A DNA stretch of 64,000 nt, taken from contig NZ_CADIJW010000005.1 of the NCBI RefSeq assembly GCF_902859745.1, positions 156,831 to 220,830 on the forward strand. Reading direction: 5' to 3'. The position numbers and the translations under genes are program-made. The stretch is from Achromobacter dolens (GTDB taxonomy: Bacteria; Pseudomonadota; Gammaproteobacteria; Burkholderiales; Burkholderiaceae_B). Numbering within the stretch: the stretch's first letter is position 1; every line of letters starts with the position of its first letter. This document shows positions 52,082-61,871 of this stretch, piece after piece. A model generated the notes under the pieces. It worked only from the letters and a program-made list of their open reading frames with translations, searched no databases and had not been told where the DNA came from.

Positions 52082-53701
52082 ATGAATCGGTCGCGCATTA
52101 TCCTTATTTTCGATAACGAATTCGCCAAGCAAGGCATCACCGATTCGCTCCAGCAGATCGGTTTCGTCCTGAACCCCGTATCGCTCCAGGAACCGGCGCC
52201 GGCGCGCCATGCCGGGGAAATCCAGGTGCATCTGTGCCTGCCGCGGGACCTGGACATCACGATCGGCCAACTGCGCGCGCGCTTCGCCCACTCGACCATC
52301 ATCGCCATCCGCCACATCGAAAGCCCCGCGGTGCGGATCAACGCGCTGCTGGCCGGCGCGGATAGCTGCTATGGCGCGAACATCAGCTACAGCGAGGTGG
52401 CGGCGGCGATCCAGTCGGCGCAGCGCAAGCTGACCTTATGCCAGCCGCTCGCGGCCTCCGCGCCGCGCCGGCCGGACGTGGCGGCCGAGCCCCCCGCGGC
52501 GGAACAAAGCTGGCGCCTGTGCGACAACGAATGGACGCTTGTCTCGCCCGGCGGGGCGGCCGTCAATCTCACGCCCATGGAACGCGCGGTGCTCAAGGGC
52601 ATGCACGGCCATCCCGAGCGCGTCATCCGCCGCGCGGGCTTCGCCGCCGCCAGCCTCGACATTGCCGGCAATGGCCGCGCGTTGGACCTGGTCATCAGCC
52701 GCCTCAAGCGCAAGGGCGCCGCCGCCGGCATGGCCATTCCGATCCGCAGCCTGCGCGGCAAGGGCTATGCATTCTCGGCCGCGCTGGTCCAGGATGGCGG
52801 CGGCGCGAGCCACGAACCCATGGTGATCCGCAAGGAAGGCGCCGTGTCGCCGCTGCTGGCAGCGATCCAGGGCGACCGCCTGCAGTTGCATTACCGGCCC
52901 ATCGTCACCGCCGCGGATCTGGAAATCGTCGGCGCCGAAGCCCTGTTGCGATGGCGCGCGACGGGCGGCGAGACGATGGACATCGATGGTCTGTTGCGCG
53001 AAGCTGGCGCCCCCGAGGCGGCGCAGGCCCTGATCAACTGGAGCCTTCAAGCCATGGCCCATGATCAGGCGCGCTGGCGGCAGGCGGCGCAAGGGCCGGC
53101 GCTGGCGGTGAACCTCAATATCTCGCCGCAGTGCTTTGCCCGCTGCGATGTCGTCGGCACAGTCCTGCGCGGTATCGCCGCGTGCGGCCTGGCGCCGGAC
53201 GACATCCGCATCGAGCTCACTGAGGAAGCGGCGCTGCATGCGGGATCCGCCGATATCCGCTCCATGCTGGAGGCCTTCACCAGCCGCGGCATCCAGGTCT
53301 GGCTCGATGATTTTGGCAAGGGCTACAACAACCTCGAATGGCTGTCGACGCTGCCCCTGACCGGCTTGAAGCTGGACAAGTCCATCGTCTGGAATGCCGC
53401 GCGCCAGGCGGAGGCGCAGAAGGTGCTGGCCTCGATCTGTCAGCTTGCGCGGGACTTGGACATCGTCACCGTGGCCCAGGGCATCGAGACCGAGGCGCAT
53501 TGCCGCGCCGCGCGCGAAGCCGGTTGCGACCTGCTGCAGGGCTTTCTGTTTTTCCGGCCCGGCACAGGCGATGAACTGGCCACCGCGCTCGCCGAGCAGC
53601 GCTGGCGCCGCGCCGACATGGCGCGGGGCCGCGAGCGCGTGGCGCCGGCCGTGGCATTGCGAGATGGCGGCGCGCCGCTCAGCTCCGCGTCCGGGCAATG
53701 A
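52082..53701 (+). CDS. Receiver-like/winged-helix/EAL domain regulator
   Basis: A 539-residue protein with three parts. Residues 1-115 look like a receiver fold (RSRIILIFDNEFAKQGITDS, ending SEVAAAIQSAQRKL), with no clear phosphoacceptor Asp or conserved Lys. Residues about 150-235 are an OmpR/PhoB-type winged helix (NLTPMERAVLKGMHGHPERV, LDLVISRLKRKG, IRSLRGKGYAF). Residues about 255-510 are an EAL domain: GAEALLRW, AVNLNISPQCF, IRIELTEEAAL, WLDDFGKGYNN, LKLDKSIV and LLQGFLFFRP. In the usual AEGVE motif the first Glu is Gln (VAQGIETE), which may impair c-di-GMP hydrolysis. The ATG at 52082 is chosen; in-frame ATGs upstream lack ribosome sites. Its stop overlaps the convergent MFS gene by 23 bases. 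Confidence 0.85.
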   Translation: MNRSRIILIFDNEFAKQGITDSLQQIGFVLNPVSLQEPAPARHAGEIQVHLCLPRDLDITIGQLRARFAHSTIIAIRHIESPAVRINALLAGADSCYGANISYSEVAAAIQSAQRKLTLCQPLAASAPRRPDVAAEPPAAEQSWRLCDNEWTLVSPGGAAVNLTPMERAVLKGMHGHPERVIRRAGFAAASLDIAGNGRALDLVISRLKRKGAAAGMAIPIRSLRGKGYAFSAALVQDGGGASHEPMVIRKEGAVSPLLAAIQGDRLQLHYRPIVTAADLEIVGAEALLRWRATGGETMDIDGLLREAGAPEAAQALINWSLQAMAHDQARWRQAAQGPALAVNLNISPQCFARCDVVGTVLRGIAACGLAPDDIRIELTEEAALHAGSADIRSMLEAFTSRGIQVWLDDFGKGYNNLEWLSTLPLTGLKLDKSIVWNAARQAEAQKVLASICQLARDLDIVTVAQGIETEAHCRAAREAGCDLLQGFLFFRPGTGDELATALAEQRWRRADMARGRERVAPAVALRDGGAPLSSASGQ

Positions 53702-54860
53702 AGCGCCATCGCAACGCCAGCGCCGCGGCCAGGATGGCCGTAGCCAAGCCCGCCGATATGCCCATCGCGGCGTGCGCGCCGTGCCGCTCGATCACGTAGG
53801 CATAGGCCACCGGCGCGGCGGCGGTCAGCAGGAAGCTGGGGATCAGCAGGGCGCCGACCAGCGCGCCGTAGCTGCGGAAGTCGAACAGCGCCAGCGGCAG
53901 CGTGCCGCGCGCGATGGTCAGCAGGCCGTTGCAGGCGCCGTAGAGCAAGGCGTAGGCGGCCAAGGTGACAAGTTGGCCACCCGACAGCAGCGCCAGCACG
54001 AATCCCAGCGGCATCAGGGCGGCCACCGCCAGGGTCAGGGTCAAGGGATGCAGGCGCGACCCCAGCGCGACGTCGGCCAGCCGCGAGGCGAATTGGCCCA
54101 CGCCCCACAACGCGGCGACATTGACCGCCAGCGCCTTGGCCAGCCCCAGCCCCGACAGCAGCGGGATCAGGTGGGCGGCATTGCCGGCCGCCAGGAAGTT
54201 GGTGAGCATGGCGATCGCCGCGTACAGCAGGCCAGCCAAGCGCCGCTCGGACGCGTTGCGCGTCAGGCCCGCGCCACCCTGGCCGGCGGCCTGCACCGGC
54301 GCGGCGTAGCGTGCGCGCGGCAGCGCCAGGTAGAGGGGCACGGTCGCCAACGCCAGCGCCCCGTAGGCCAGCACGGCGCCGCGCCAGCCCAGCCAGCCCG
54401 ACAGCGCATGGCCCACAGGCCACATGACGGTCGATGCGAGCCCGCCGAACAGCGTGATCTGCGACATCGGCCGCCGCGCCGTGGGGCCGGCGGCGCGCGC
54501 CAGCGAGGCGAAAGCGGCGTCGTACAGACACAGCCGCATGCCCACGCCCAGCAGCGTCCAGGCGGCGAAATAGGCGGGCAGGCCGTGCGCGGCGGCCAGC
54601 GCGGCGCAGCCCGCCGCCGCCAGCGTGGCGCCGGCGGGCATGACCCGATGTCCGCCCCATTGGTCGATCGCGCGGCCGGCCAGCGGCGACACCAGCGCCA
54701 TGACCACGATGGCACAGGAGAAGCCGCCGTAGAGGGTGGCCGGGTCCCACCCCAGGTCGGCGGTCATGTCCGGCCCCAGCGCGCCGATCAGGTAGAAGGT
54801 CACGCCCCAGCCGACCAGTTGCGTCAGCCCCAGGCAGACCACCGCGCGCGGCGGGATCAT
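53679..54860 (-). CDS. MFS transporter
   Basis: Inner-membrane major facilitator protein of 393 residues with 12 predicted segments: GLTQLVGWGVTFYLIGALGP at the start, motif-A region PLAGRAIDQWGGHRVMPAGA, and ASRLADVALGSRLHPLTLTL in the second half. It resembles monocarboxylate or aromatic-acid-type MFS permeases loosely; the substrate is unknown. Its ATG overlaps the GNAT gene stop by four bases, so the two are translationally coupled, and the pair is divergent from a LysR gene. Confidence 0.88.
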   Translation of the reverse strand: MIPPRAVVCLGLTQLVGWGVTFYLIGALGPDMTADLGWDPATLYGGFSCAIVVMALVSPLAGRAIDQWGGHRVMPAGATLAAAGCAALAAAHGLPAYFAAWTLLGVGMRLCLYDAAFASLARAAGPTARRPMSQITLFGGLASTVMWPVGHALSGWLGWRGAVLAYGALALATVPLYLALPRARYAAPVQAAGQGGAGLTRNASERRLAGLLYAAIAMLTNFLAAGNAAHLIPLLSGLGLAKALAVNVAALWGVGQFASRLADVALGSRLHPLTLTLAVAALMPLGFVLALLSGGQLVTLAAYALLYGACNGLLTIARGTLPLALFDFRSYGALVGALLIPSFLLTAAAPVAYAYVIERHGAHAAMGISAGLATAILAAALALRWRFIARTRS

Positions 54861-55405
54861 GGGCGTTGCGGCGGCGTGCTGTCGCCCTCGCCCAAGGCGC
54901 GCTGCATCAGCACGGTGTCACGCCATTCGCCATGCTTGTGGCCCACCGAGCGCAGCGTGCCCACCGGGTGAAAGCCCTGGCGCGCATGCACCGCCAGCGA
55001 GGCGGCATTGCGGCTGTCGCCCACCACCGCCAGCATCTGGCGCCAGCCGGCCGCGGTGCAGCGCTCGACCAGCCTGGCCAGCAGCCTGCCGCCGATGCCC
55101 AGGCCGGCGCGGCCGGCCTTGACGTAGACCGAATCCTCGACCGTGTGGCGATAGGCCGGGCGCGGGCGGTAGGGGGTGACGTAGGCGTAGCCCACCACTT
55201 CGCCGTTGATCTCGGCCACCAGGTAGGGCATGTCTTTCTCCAGCACCCCGGCGCGTCGCTGGCGCATCTCCTGGATCGATGGCGGTTCCAGTTCGAATGA
55301 CGCGGTGCCGTGCTCCACATGGTGCGCGTAGATGGCCTTGATGGCGGGCAGGTCGGCATCCACGCTGTCGCGGATCAGGATGGTAGGGGCGGCGGGTTGC
55401 GGCAT
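54857..55405 (-). CDS. GNAT family N-acetyltransferase (PAT/MddA-like)
   Basis: A 182-residue acetyl-CoA-dependent N-acetyltransferase resembling phosphinothricin acetyltransferase and methionine-sulfoximine acetyltransferases. Motifs are IRDSVDADLPAIKAIYAHHV, GTASFELEPPS, VVGYAYVTPYRPRPAYRHTV, the acetyl-CoA loop AGLGIGGRLLARLVE and GFHPVGTLRSVGHKHGEW. Such enzymes detoxify glutamine-synthetase inhibitors. The ATG at 55405 begins the conserved N-terminus. An exporter coupled downstream would fit a detoxification pair, by inference. Confidence 0.9.
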   Translation of the reverse strand: MPQPAAPTILIRDSVDADLPAIKAIYAHHVEHGTASFELEPPSIQEMRQRRAGVLEKDMPYLVAEINGEVVGYAYVTPYRPRPAYRHTVEDSVYVKAGRAGLGIGGRLLARLVERCTAAGWRQMLAVVGDSRNAASLAVHARQGFHPVGTLRSVGHKHGEWRDTVLMQRALGEGDSTPPQRP

Positions 55406-55540
55406 GGCGGGTTCGCGGAGGGAAGGAACGGACGGGTGAAAAACCAGCCGCCAGTGTGGCGCAAGCCCATGCATAAATAAAGCTTTGGTCTATTATGCTT
55501 TTTATAAGTAAAACTTTTGATTAGGCGGGGACGGAATGCC

Positions 55541-56431
55541 ATGCGCGGACTCAATCTGGATGCCCTGCGCACCTTTGCGCAGGTGATCGAACTGGGCAGT
55601 TTCTCGGCCGCCGCCGAACGCGGCGGCATCACCCAGCCCGCCGTCAGCCTGCAGGTGCGCCAGCTCGAGCGCCGCTTCGGCCTGAAGCTGGTCGAGCGGG
55701 TCGGCCGCCGCGCCGGGCCCACCGCCGCCGGGCTGGAACTGCTGACCCACATCCGCGCCATCGACACCGCGCTGGCGCGGGCCGAGCAGGCCATGACGGC
55801 GCATGCTTCGCAAGTGACCGGGCGGGTGCGCCTGGGCACCGGCGCCACCGCCTGCACCTATCTGCTGCCGCCGCTGCTGGCCGGCCTGCGACGGCGCTTT
55901 CCGGCGCTGGACGTGGTGGCCAGCACCGGCAATACCGCCGACATGCTGCGCGGCCTGGAGAACAACACGCTCGACATCGGCCTGGTGACGCTGCCCGCGC
56001 CCGGCCGCATGATCGAGGCCACGCCCGTGCTGGAAGACGAGTTCGTGGCGATCTTCCCGGCGCGCGGCCCGCTGGGAATGCCGGACGCCGTGACGCCGCA
56101 GGCGCTGGCGGCGTTGCCGCTGGTGCTGTTCGAGCCGGGCGCGCGCACCCGTGGCCTGGTGGATGACTGGTTCGACGCGGCAGGGGTGGCGGCCAAGCCG
56201 GTGATGGAGCTGGGCAGCACCGAGGCCATGAAGGAAATCGTGGCGGCCGGCCTGGCGTGCGCGGTGCTGCCGCGGCTGGCGGTCAGCGGCGCGGGCCAGC
56301 GCGCCAGCCTGGCGGTGCGTTCCCTGACGCCGCGCCTGGCGCGCACGCTGGCCGTGGTGGTGCGCCGCGACAAGCCGCTCAGCCGGGGGCTGCGGCACCT
56401 GCAGGAAGCGCTGCTGGCGTTGCGGACGTGA
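55541..56431 (+). CDS. LysR family transcriptional regulator
   Basis: A 296-residue regulator: HTH ([40 protein letters not shown]) and effector domain ([40 protein letters not shown]). The ATG at 55541 is preferred; one 24 bases upstream is also open. It is divergent from the GNAT/MFS pair, with an AT-rich gap (55470-55525) containing TTTTTATAAGTAAAAC-like LysR-box material. Its last 53 bases overlap the antisense end of the truncated leuA. Confidence 0.9.
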   Translation: MRGLNLDALRTFAQVIELGSFSAAAERGGITQPAVSLQVRQLERRFGLKLVERVGRRAGPTAAGLELLTHIRAIDTALARAEQAMTAHASQVTGRVRLGTGATACTYLLPPLLAGLRRRFPALDVVASTGNTADMLRGLENNTLDIGLVTLPAPGRMIEATPVLEDEFVAIFPARGPLGMPDAVTPQALAALPLVLFEPGARTRGLVDDWFDAAGVAAKPVMELGSTEAMKEIVAAGLACAVLPRLAVSGAGQRASLAVRSLTPRLARTLAVVVRRDKPLSRGLRHLQEALLALRT

Positions 56432-57416
56432 ACGCGTAGGGGTGGAACACGTCCACCGGCAATTGGTTGCAGGCCTGGACGCAGTCGCGCACGGCCGCCA
56501 TGTCGGTGAAATCCAGGCCGCTGGCGATGCCCTGCCGGTCCAGGTTCAGCGCCAGCGTCACCAGGTCGACGTTGCCCGTGCGCTCGCCGTTGCCGAACAG
56601 GCAGCCTTCGACGCGGTCGGCGCCGGCCAGCACCGCCAGTTCCGCCGAGGCCACGGCGGTGCCGCGGTCGTTGTGCGGATGCACGCTCAGCACGATGCTG
56701 TCGCGCCGCGCCAGGCGGCGGTGCATCCATTCGATCTGGTCGGCATAGACGTTGGCGGTGGTGCATTCCACCGTCGACGGCAGGTTGATGATCATCCTGT
56801 TTGCCGGCGTCGGGCGCCAGATCGCGCTGACGGCGTCGCAGACCTCCAGCGCGAAGTCCAGCTCGGCCAGGCTGAAGGTCTCGGGGGAGTACTCGTAGAT
56901 CCACTCCGTTTCCGGATGCGCGTCGGCCAGGGCGCGGATCTGGCGCGTGCCGGCCAGCGCGATCTCCTTGATCTCGGCGCGGCTCATGCCGAACACGATG
57001 CGGCGCCATTGCGGCGCGATCGGGTTGTACAGGTGCACGATGGCGCGGCGCGCGCCGCGCAGTGATTCGAACGTGCGTTCGATCAGATCGGGCCGCGACT
57101 GGGTCAGGACCTCGATGGTGACGTCGTCGGGAATGCGGTTTTCCTCGATCAGCTTGCGCACGAAATTGAAGTCGGTGTCGGAGGCCGAGGGGAACGCGAC
57201 TTCGATCTCTTTCAGGCCCACGGCCACCAATTGCTCGAAAAAGCGCAGCTTGCGCGCCGCGTCCATGGGCTCGATGAGCGCCTGGTTGCCGTCGCGCATG
57301 TCGGTGCTCATCCAGATCGGCGGCGCGCTCGGGCGGCGCGCGGGCCATTGGCGTTCGGCGTAGTCGCGGGAAAAGGGCTGGACGGGGCGGTATTTGTGTT
57401 GGGGATGGTCGAGCAT
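56379..57416 (-). pseudogene. leuA: 2-isopropylmalate synthase, C-terminally truncated
   Basis: The N-terminal TIM-barrel half of a long-form (type 2) alpha-isopropylmalate synthase, which condenses acetyl-CoA with 2-ketoisovalerate in leucine synthesis. Catalytic features are intact: [33 protein letters not shown], metal ligands in [19 protein letters not shown] and [17 protein letters not shown]. Similarity stops at [13 protein letters not shown], about residue 328, where full-length enzymes (about 560 residues) continue with the HPYAGELV segment, linker and leucine-binding regulatory domain. The final 17 residues are antisense to the LysR gene's end. It is probably a non-functional remnant; a functional short paralog is less likely. 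Confidence 0.7.
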
Positions 57417-57885
57417 GAAAACCTCCGGCCGCGCGGCGCGCGGCGTCTGGGGCCGCCGGTCTGCGGCGGCGGTCGGGCAAGGGAGGTGGCGGACGGGCCC
57501 GTCAGAGGGCCCGGGGCTGCCGGGCGGCCACGGGGCGCAAGGCCCGGCAACCGCGCGCTAGTCGTAGCGTCGGCAGGACGGCGGCCGCGGCGTGGGCGCG
57601 AAGGGCGCGGCAGCTCGGGACGAGGCGGGTATGGGCGTAAAGGCGCGGGCGCGGTGCGGCGGGGCGCGCGTTGGCGCAAAGGCGCCAGGTGTCCGGGACC
57701 GCGCGCGCGGCTGTGAGGGCGTCCGATTTCCCGGCCATGCGCGCGCGCCGGCCGCGCATGGCGGCGCAGCGGGCGGCGGGGCAATGGCAGGCAAGAGGCA
57801 TGATCGGAACGCGGACGACAGGGAAATCGACGGGATTGCGGGCAGGATAGGTACACTGGAAAAGACCGTCTACCGCCGGTTGGAC

Positions 57886-58725
57886 ATGAATCATCGAGAA
57901 ATGGACAAGCCGAAATCGCCCGCCGCCTCCCGATCGCGCAAGCCCGCCGATCTGGACCTGTTTCCGTACGAGTCCTCGCTGCGCCCGGTGGCGGCCCTGG
58001 CGGTGGACTACGAGGACGGACATCGCGTGCGTCGCCACCGCCATCGCCGCTCGCAACTGGTGTACGCCATCTCGGGCGTGATGGTGGTGGATACCGACGC
58101 CGGTATCTGGGTGGTGCCGCCCACGCGCGGCGTTTGGGTGCCGGCCTGGGTCTCGCACGCCATCCGCATGAGCGGCGAACCGCGCATGCGCACGGTGTTC
58201 GTCGAGCCGGGCGCGGCCGCGCACCTGCCCACCGAATGCTGCGTGCTGTCGATCTCGCCGCTGTTGCGCGAGCTGATGGTGGCGGCCGCCGAGGTGCCGC
58301 TGGACTGGCAGCCCGGCACCCGCGACGGCCGCCTGATGATGCTGCTGCTGGACGAGCTGAAACAGGAGCCGGTGCTGCCGCTGCACCTGCCGCAGCCGTC
58401 CGAGCCGCGCCTGGCGCGCATCTGCCGCGCCATCGTGCGCCACCCCGAGCGCCAGGCGGGCGCGGCCGACTGGGCGCGGGAATTGGGGGTGGATCCCAAG
58501 ACGGTGCACCGCCTGTTTCTGCGCCACACCGGCATGACCTTCGGCCGCTGGCGCCAGCAGGCGCGGCTGCTGGCGGCGATGGAGCGGCTGGCGCGCGGCG
58601 AGCGGGTGCTGGATGTGGCCCTGGATCTGGGCTACGACAGTCCCAGCGCGTTCGCGGCCATGTTCCGCAAGGCCTTGGGCGAGCCGCCCAGCGCCTTCGC
58701 GGCGCGCGGCGCGGCGTCCGCCTGA
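57886..58725 (+). CDS. AraC family transcriptional regulator (cupin-AraC)
   Basis: A 279-residue regulator: N-terminal cupin sensor (about 40-130: VDYEDGHRVRRHRHRRSQLV, GIWVVPPTRGVWVPAWVSHA) and C-terminal double HTH (about 180-275: WARELGVDPKTVHRLFLRHT, FGRWRQQARLLAAMERLARG, VALDLGYDSPSAFAAMFRKA). The layout matches the NimR/YdeC-like subgroup, which often controls an adjacent MFS pump. The start at 57886 is uncertain; the ATG 15 bases on is equally possible. The 469-base gap before it, toward leuA, is extremely GC-rich, with GGCGCAAAGGCGCC-like short repeats and no convincing gene. Confidence 0.85.
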   Translation: MNHREMDKPKSPAASRSRKPADLDLFPYESSLRPVAALAVDYEDGHRVRRHRHRRSQLVYAISGVMVVDTDAGIWVVPPTRGVWVPAWVSHAIRMSGEPRMRTVFVEPGAAAHLPTECCVLSISPLLRELMVAAAEVPLDWQPGTRDGRLMMLLLDELKQEPVLPLHLPQPSEPRLARICRAIVRHPERQAGAADWARELGVDPKTVHRLFLRHTGMTFGRWRQQARLLAAMERLARGERVLDVALDLGYDSPSAFAAMFRKALGEPPSAFAARGAASA

Positions 58726-58826
58726 TGGCCGCGGCGCGGCCTCGGGGCGGCCTGCGGCCGCTGGCGGCCGGAACCAGCGTATTATTTACCGTTTTGCCGC
58801 CCACGCTAATCGCCTGAGACAAGATC

Positions 58827-60692
58827 ATGCCGCACTACCGTTCCCGCACCTCGACCCACGGCCGCAACATGGCCGGCGCCCGCGCCCTGTGGCGCGCCAC
58901 CGGCATGAAGGACGGAGACTTCGGCAAGCCGATCATCGCGGTGGTCAACTCCTTCACGCAGTTCGTGCCGGGCCACGTGCACCTGCGCGACCTGGGCGCG
59001 CTGGTCGCCAAGGAAATCGAGGCCGCCGGCGGCGTCGCCAAGGAATTCAACACCATCGCCGTCGATGACGGCATCGCCATGGGCCACGGCGGCATGCTGT
59101 ACTCGCTGCCGTCGCGCGAACTGATCGCCGACTCGGTCGAATACATGGTCAACGCGCACTGCGCCGACGCCATGGTCTGCATCTCGAACTGCGACAAGAT
59201 CACCCCGGGGATGCTGATGGCCGCGATGCGCCTGAACATCCCGGTGGTGTTCGTGTCCGGCGGCCCGATGGAAGCCGGCAAGGTCAAGTCGCCGACCGAC
59301 GGCAAGGTGATCGCCAAGATCGACCTGATCGACGCCATGATCAAGGCCGCCGATCCCAACGTGTCGGACGCCGACGTGGCCGAAGTCGAACGCAGCGCGT
59401 GTCCGACCTGCGGCTCCTGTTCCGGCATGTTCACCGCCAACTCGATGAACTGCCTGACCGAGGCCATCGGCCTGGCGCTGCCGGGCAACGGCACCATCGT
59501 CGCCACGCACGCCTGGCGCAAGGGGCTGTTCGAGCAGGCCGGCCGCCTGGTGGTGGACCTGTGCCGCCGCTACTACGTCGAGGAAGACGAATCGGTCCTG
59601 CCGCGCAGCATCGCCACCAAGAGCGCGTTCCAGAACGCCATGGCGCTGGACGTGGCCATGGGCGGTTCCACCAACACCGTGCTGCATCTGCTGGCCGCGG
59701 CGCAGGAAGCCGGCGTCGACTTCACCATGGCCGACATCGACCGCATTTCGCGCAAGGTGCCGTGCCTGTGCAAGGCCGCGCCGGCCACCGACAAGTACCA
59801 CATCGAAGACGTGCACCGCGCCGGCGGCATCCTGGGCATCCTGGGTGAACTGGCGCGCGCCGATCTGCTCGACCTGTCCTGCGGCAACGTGCACAGCGGC
59901 ACGCTGGGCAACGCCATCGCGCAATGGGACGTGGCCGGCGGCGCCGGCGAAGCGGCGCAGAAGTTCTATCGCGCCGCGCCCGGCGGCATTCCCACCACCG
60001 TGGCCTTCAGCCAGGACGCGACCTTCCTGACGCTGGACACCGATCGCAAGACCGGCTGCATCCGCAGCAAGGAAAATGCCTACTCCAAGGACGGCGGCCT
60101 GGCCGTGCTGTACGGCAACCTGGCCGAGAAGGGCTGCATCGTCAAGACCGCCGGCGTGGATGAATCGCAGTGGGTCTTCACCGGCCGCGCGCGCGTATTC
60201 GAAAGCCAGGATGACGCCGTCGAAGGCATCCTGGGCGACAAGGTCGTGCCGGGCGACGTGGTGGTGATCCGCTACGAAGGCCCCAAGGGCGGCCCCGGCA
60301 TGCAGGAAATGCTGTACCCCACGTCCTACCTGAAGTCCAAGGGCCTGGGCAAGACCTGCGCGCTGTTCACCGATGGCCGCTTCTCGGGCGGCTCGTCGGG
60401 CCTGGTGATCGGCCACGCCTCGCCCGAAGCGGCCGAGGGCGGCACCATCGGCCTGGTCGAAGACGGCGACACCATCGAGATCGACATCCCCAACCGCAAG
60501 ATGCACCTGGCCGTGTCCGATGAGGAGCTGGCCCGCCGCCGCGCCGCGATGAACGCGCGCGCCGATGGCGGCTGGCTGCCGGTGGACCGCGAGCGCGTGG
60601 TGTCGCAGGCCTTGCAGGCCTACGCGGCGCTGGCCACTTCGGCCGACCGCGGCGCGGTGCGCGATCTGTCGCAGCTCAAGCAGAAGCGTTGA
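58827..60692 (+). CDS. ilvD: Dihydroxy-acid dehydratase
   Basis: IlvD, 621 residues, dehydrates 2,3-dihydroxy-isovalerate and -methylvalerate in valine, isoleucine and leucine synthesis. Cluster ligands and active-site motifs are [40 protein letters not shown] and [20 protein letters not shown]. It is full length for the long (E. coli-type) IlvD class. It is preceded by an AraC regulator, with a candidate AT-rich promoter near 58778-58790, and followed by a strong terminator. It is close to the leuA remnant, another branched-chain gene. Confidence 0.97.
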   Translation: MPHYRSRTSTHGRNMAGARALWRATGMKDGDFGKPIIAVVNSFTQFVPGHVHLRDLGALVAKEIEAAGGVAKEFNTIAVDDGIAMGHGGMLYSLPSRELIADSVEYMVNAHCADAMVCISNCDKITPGMLMAAMRLNIPVVFVSGGPMEAGKVKSPTDGKVIAKIDLIDAMIKAADPNVSDADVAEVERSACPTCGSCSGMFTANSMNCLTEAIGLALPGNGTIVATHAWRKGLFEQAGRLVVDLCRRYYVEEDESVLPRSIATKSAFQNAMALDVAMGGSTNTVLHLLAAAQEAGVDFTMADIDRISRKVPCLCKAAPATDKYHIEDVHRAGGILGILGELARADLLDLSCGNVHSGTLGNAIAQWDVAGGAGEAAQKFYRAAPGGIPTTVAFSQDATFLTLDTDRKTGCIRSKENAYSKDGGLAVLYGNLAEKGCIVKTAGVDESQWVFTGRARVFESQDDAVEGILGDKVVPGDVVVIRYEGPKGGPGMQEMLYPTSYLKSKGLGKTCALFTDGRFSGGSSGLVIGHASPEAAEGGTIGLVEDGDTIEIDIPNRKMHLAVSDEELARRRAAMNARADGGWLPVDRERVVSQALQAYAALATSADRGAVRDLSQLKQKR

Positions 60693-60714
60693 TCGGCCGG
60701 CGGTCGATGCAGTG

Positions 60715-60747
60715 AAAAAGCGGCGCCGCGTGCGCCGCTTTTTTTTG
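60715..60747 (+). terminator. Intrinsic terminator after ilvD
   Basis: Perfect arms AAAGCGGCGC and GCGCCGCTTT around CGCGT are followed by a T-run to 60746, 23 bases past the ilvD stop. Confidence 0.93.
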
Positions 60748-60926
60748 GCGTGCGCTGCGCTGGCGGCAGCGCGCAGCAACATCCCGCCACTGCCGCTTTC
60801 GCCACCTCCCGCCTGACCGGGATCGCTGCCCGCGGTGGCCAGATAACCCTGTCATCGGCCGGGCCACCGCGAAATTGCGGCGGCGGCGCGCTATAAAATT
60901 CCGCTACTTGTGATCCGGAGTCAAAA

Positions 60927-61808
60927 ATGGCGCTCAATTCCGAAGCCCTGCGCTTGTTCCTGGGCGTGGTCGACGCTGGTTCGATGAGCGCCGCCGCCGA
61001 GATGCTGGGCCAGACCGCCTCCGGCGTCAGCCGAGGCCTGTCGCGCCTGGAGGAAGACCTGGGCGTGACGCTGCTGAATCGCACCACGCGGCGCATGGAA
61101 CTGACCGCCGAGGGCGCGCATTTCCTGCACAAGGCGCGCCAGATCGTGCAGTCGCTGGAAGAAGCCGAGGAATGCATGCGCATCGTCAACCAGCAGCCGG
61201 CCGGCCGCCTGCGCGTCGACGCCTCGGTGCCGGTGATGCTGCATTGCGTGGTGCCGCATGTGGCCGACTTTCGCCGCGAGTATCCGGCGATCTCGCTGGA
61301 GCTGACCAGCAACGACCGCATCGTCGACCTGATCGAGCACCGCACCGACGTGGCCCTGCGCATGGGGCCGTTGAACGATTCCACGCTGCATGCGCGGCCA
61401 ATGCGGCCGCGTCCGCGCTGGCTGATGGCCAGCCCCGAGTACCTGGCGCGGCGCGGCGTGCCGCGCACCGTCGAGGATCTTGCCGGGCACGAACTGCTGG
61501 GCTTCACCCAGCCGGAAAGCCTGAACGTCTGGCCGCTGCGCCACGCGGGCGGCTCGACCTATCTGGCCACGCCCACGCTGGCCACGTCCAGCGGCGAAAC
61601 CCAGCGCCACCTGGCGCTGCGCGGCGTGGGCATCGCCTGCCTGTCGGACTTCGTGTCGCGCGACGATCTGATCGAAGGGCGGCTGGTGCGCATCATGGAA
61701 GACCTGCACACCGACTACCTGCAGCCGATGCACGCGGTGTACTACCGCAATACGCAGCTATCGCGGCGCATCGCCTGCTTCCTGGATTTCTTCGCCAGTC
61801 GGTTGTGA
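60927..61808 (+). CDS. LysR family transcriptional regulator
   Basis: A 293-residue regulator of the DsdC/YafC-like group: HTH (ALRLFLGVVDAGSMSAAAEM, QTASGVSRGLSRLEEDLGVT) and effector domain (GRLRVDASVPVMLHCVVPHV, ELTSNDRIVDLIEHRTDVAL). A TATAAA element lies near 60891. It is convergent with lpdA, so its target is not evident from position; autoregulation or a distant operon is possible. Confidence 0.9.
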   Translation: MALNSEALRLFLGVVDAGSMSAAAEMLGQTASGVSRGLSRLEEDLGVTLLNRTTRRMELTAEGAHFLHKARQIVQSLEEAEECMRIVNQQPAGRLRVDASVPVMLHCVVPHVADFRREYPAISLELTSNDRIVDLIEHRTDVALRMGPLNDSTLHARPMRPRPRWLMASPEYLARRGVPRTVEDLAGHELLGFTQPESLNVWPLRHAGGSTYLATPTLATSSGETQRHLALRGVGIACLSDFVSRDDLIEGRLVRIMEDLHTDYLQPMHAVYYRNTQLSRRIACFLDFFASRL

Positions 61809-61871
61809 AGCGGGGCGCCCCGCGCGGCCGGGGACGGTCCGCGCGAGACGCCTGGCGCGTTGCCACGGGCT

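Noticed and set aside
55502-57480. Long frames linking leuA and LysR regions
   Set aside because: These are antisense shadows of the two genes. The true overlap is only the 53-base convergent end described for the truncated leuA.
57502-58527. A 341-codon leftward frame upstream of leuA
   Set aside because: It is antisense to the AraC gene for most of its length and ends in GC-repetitive DNA. The product is low-complexity Ala/Arg/Pro and resembles no family.
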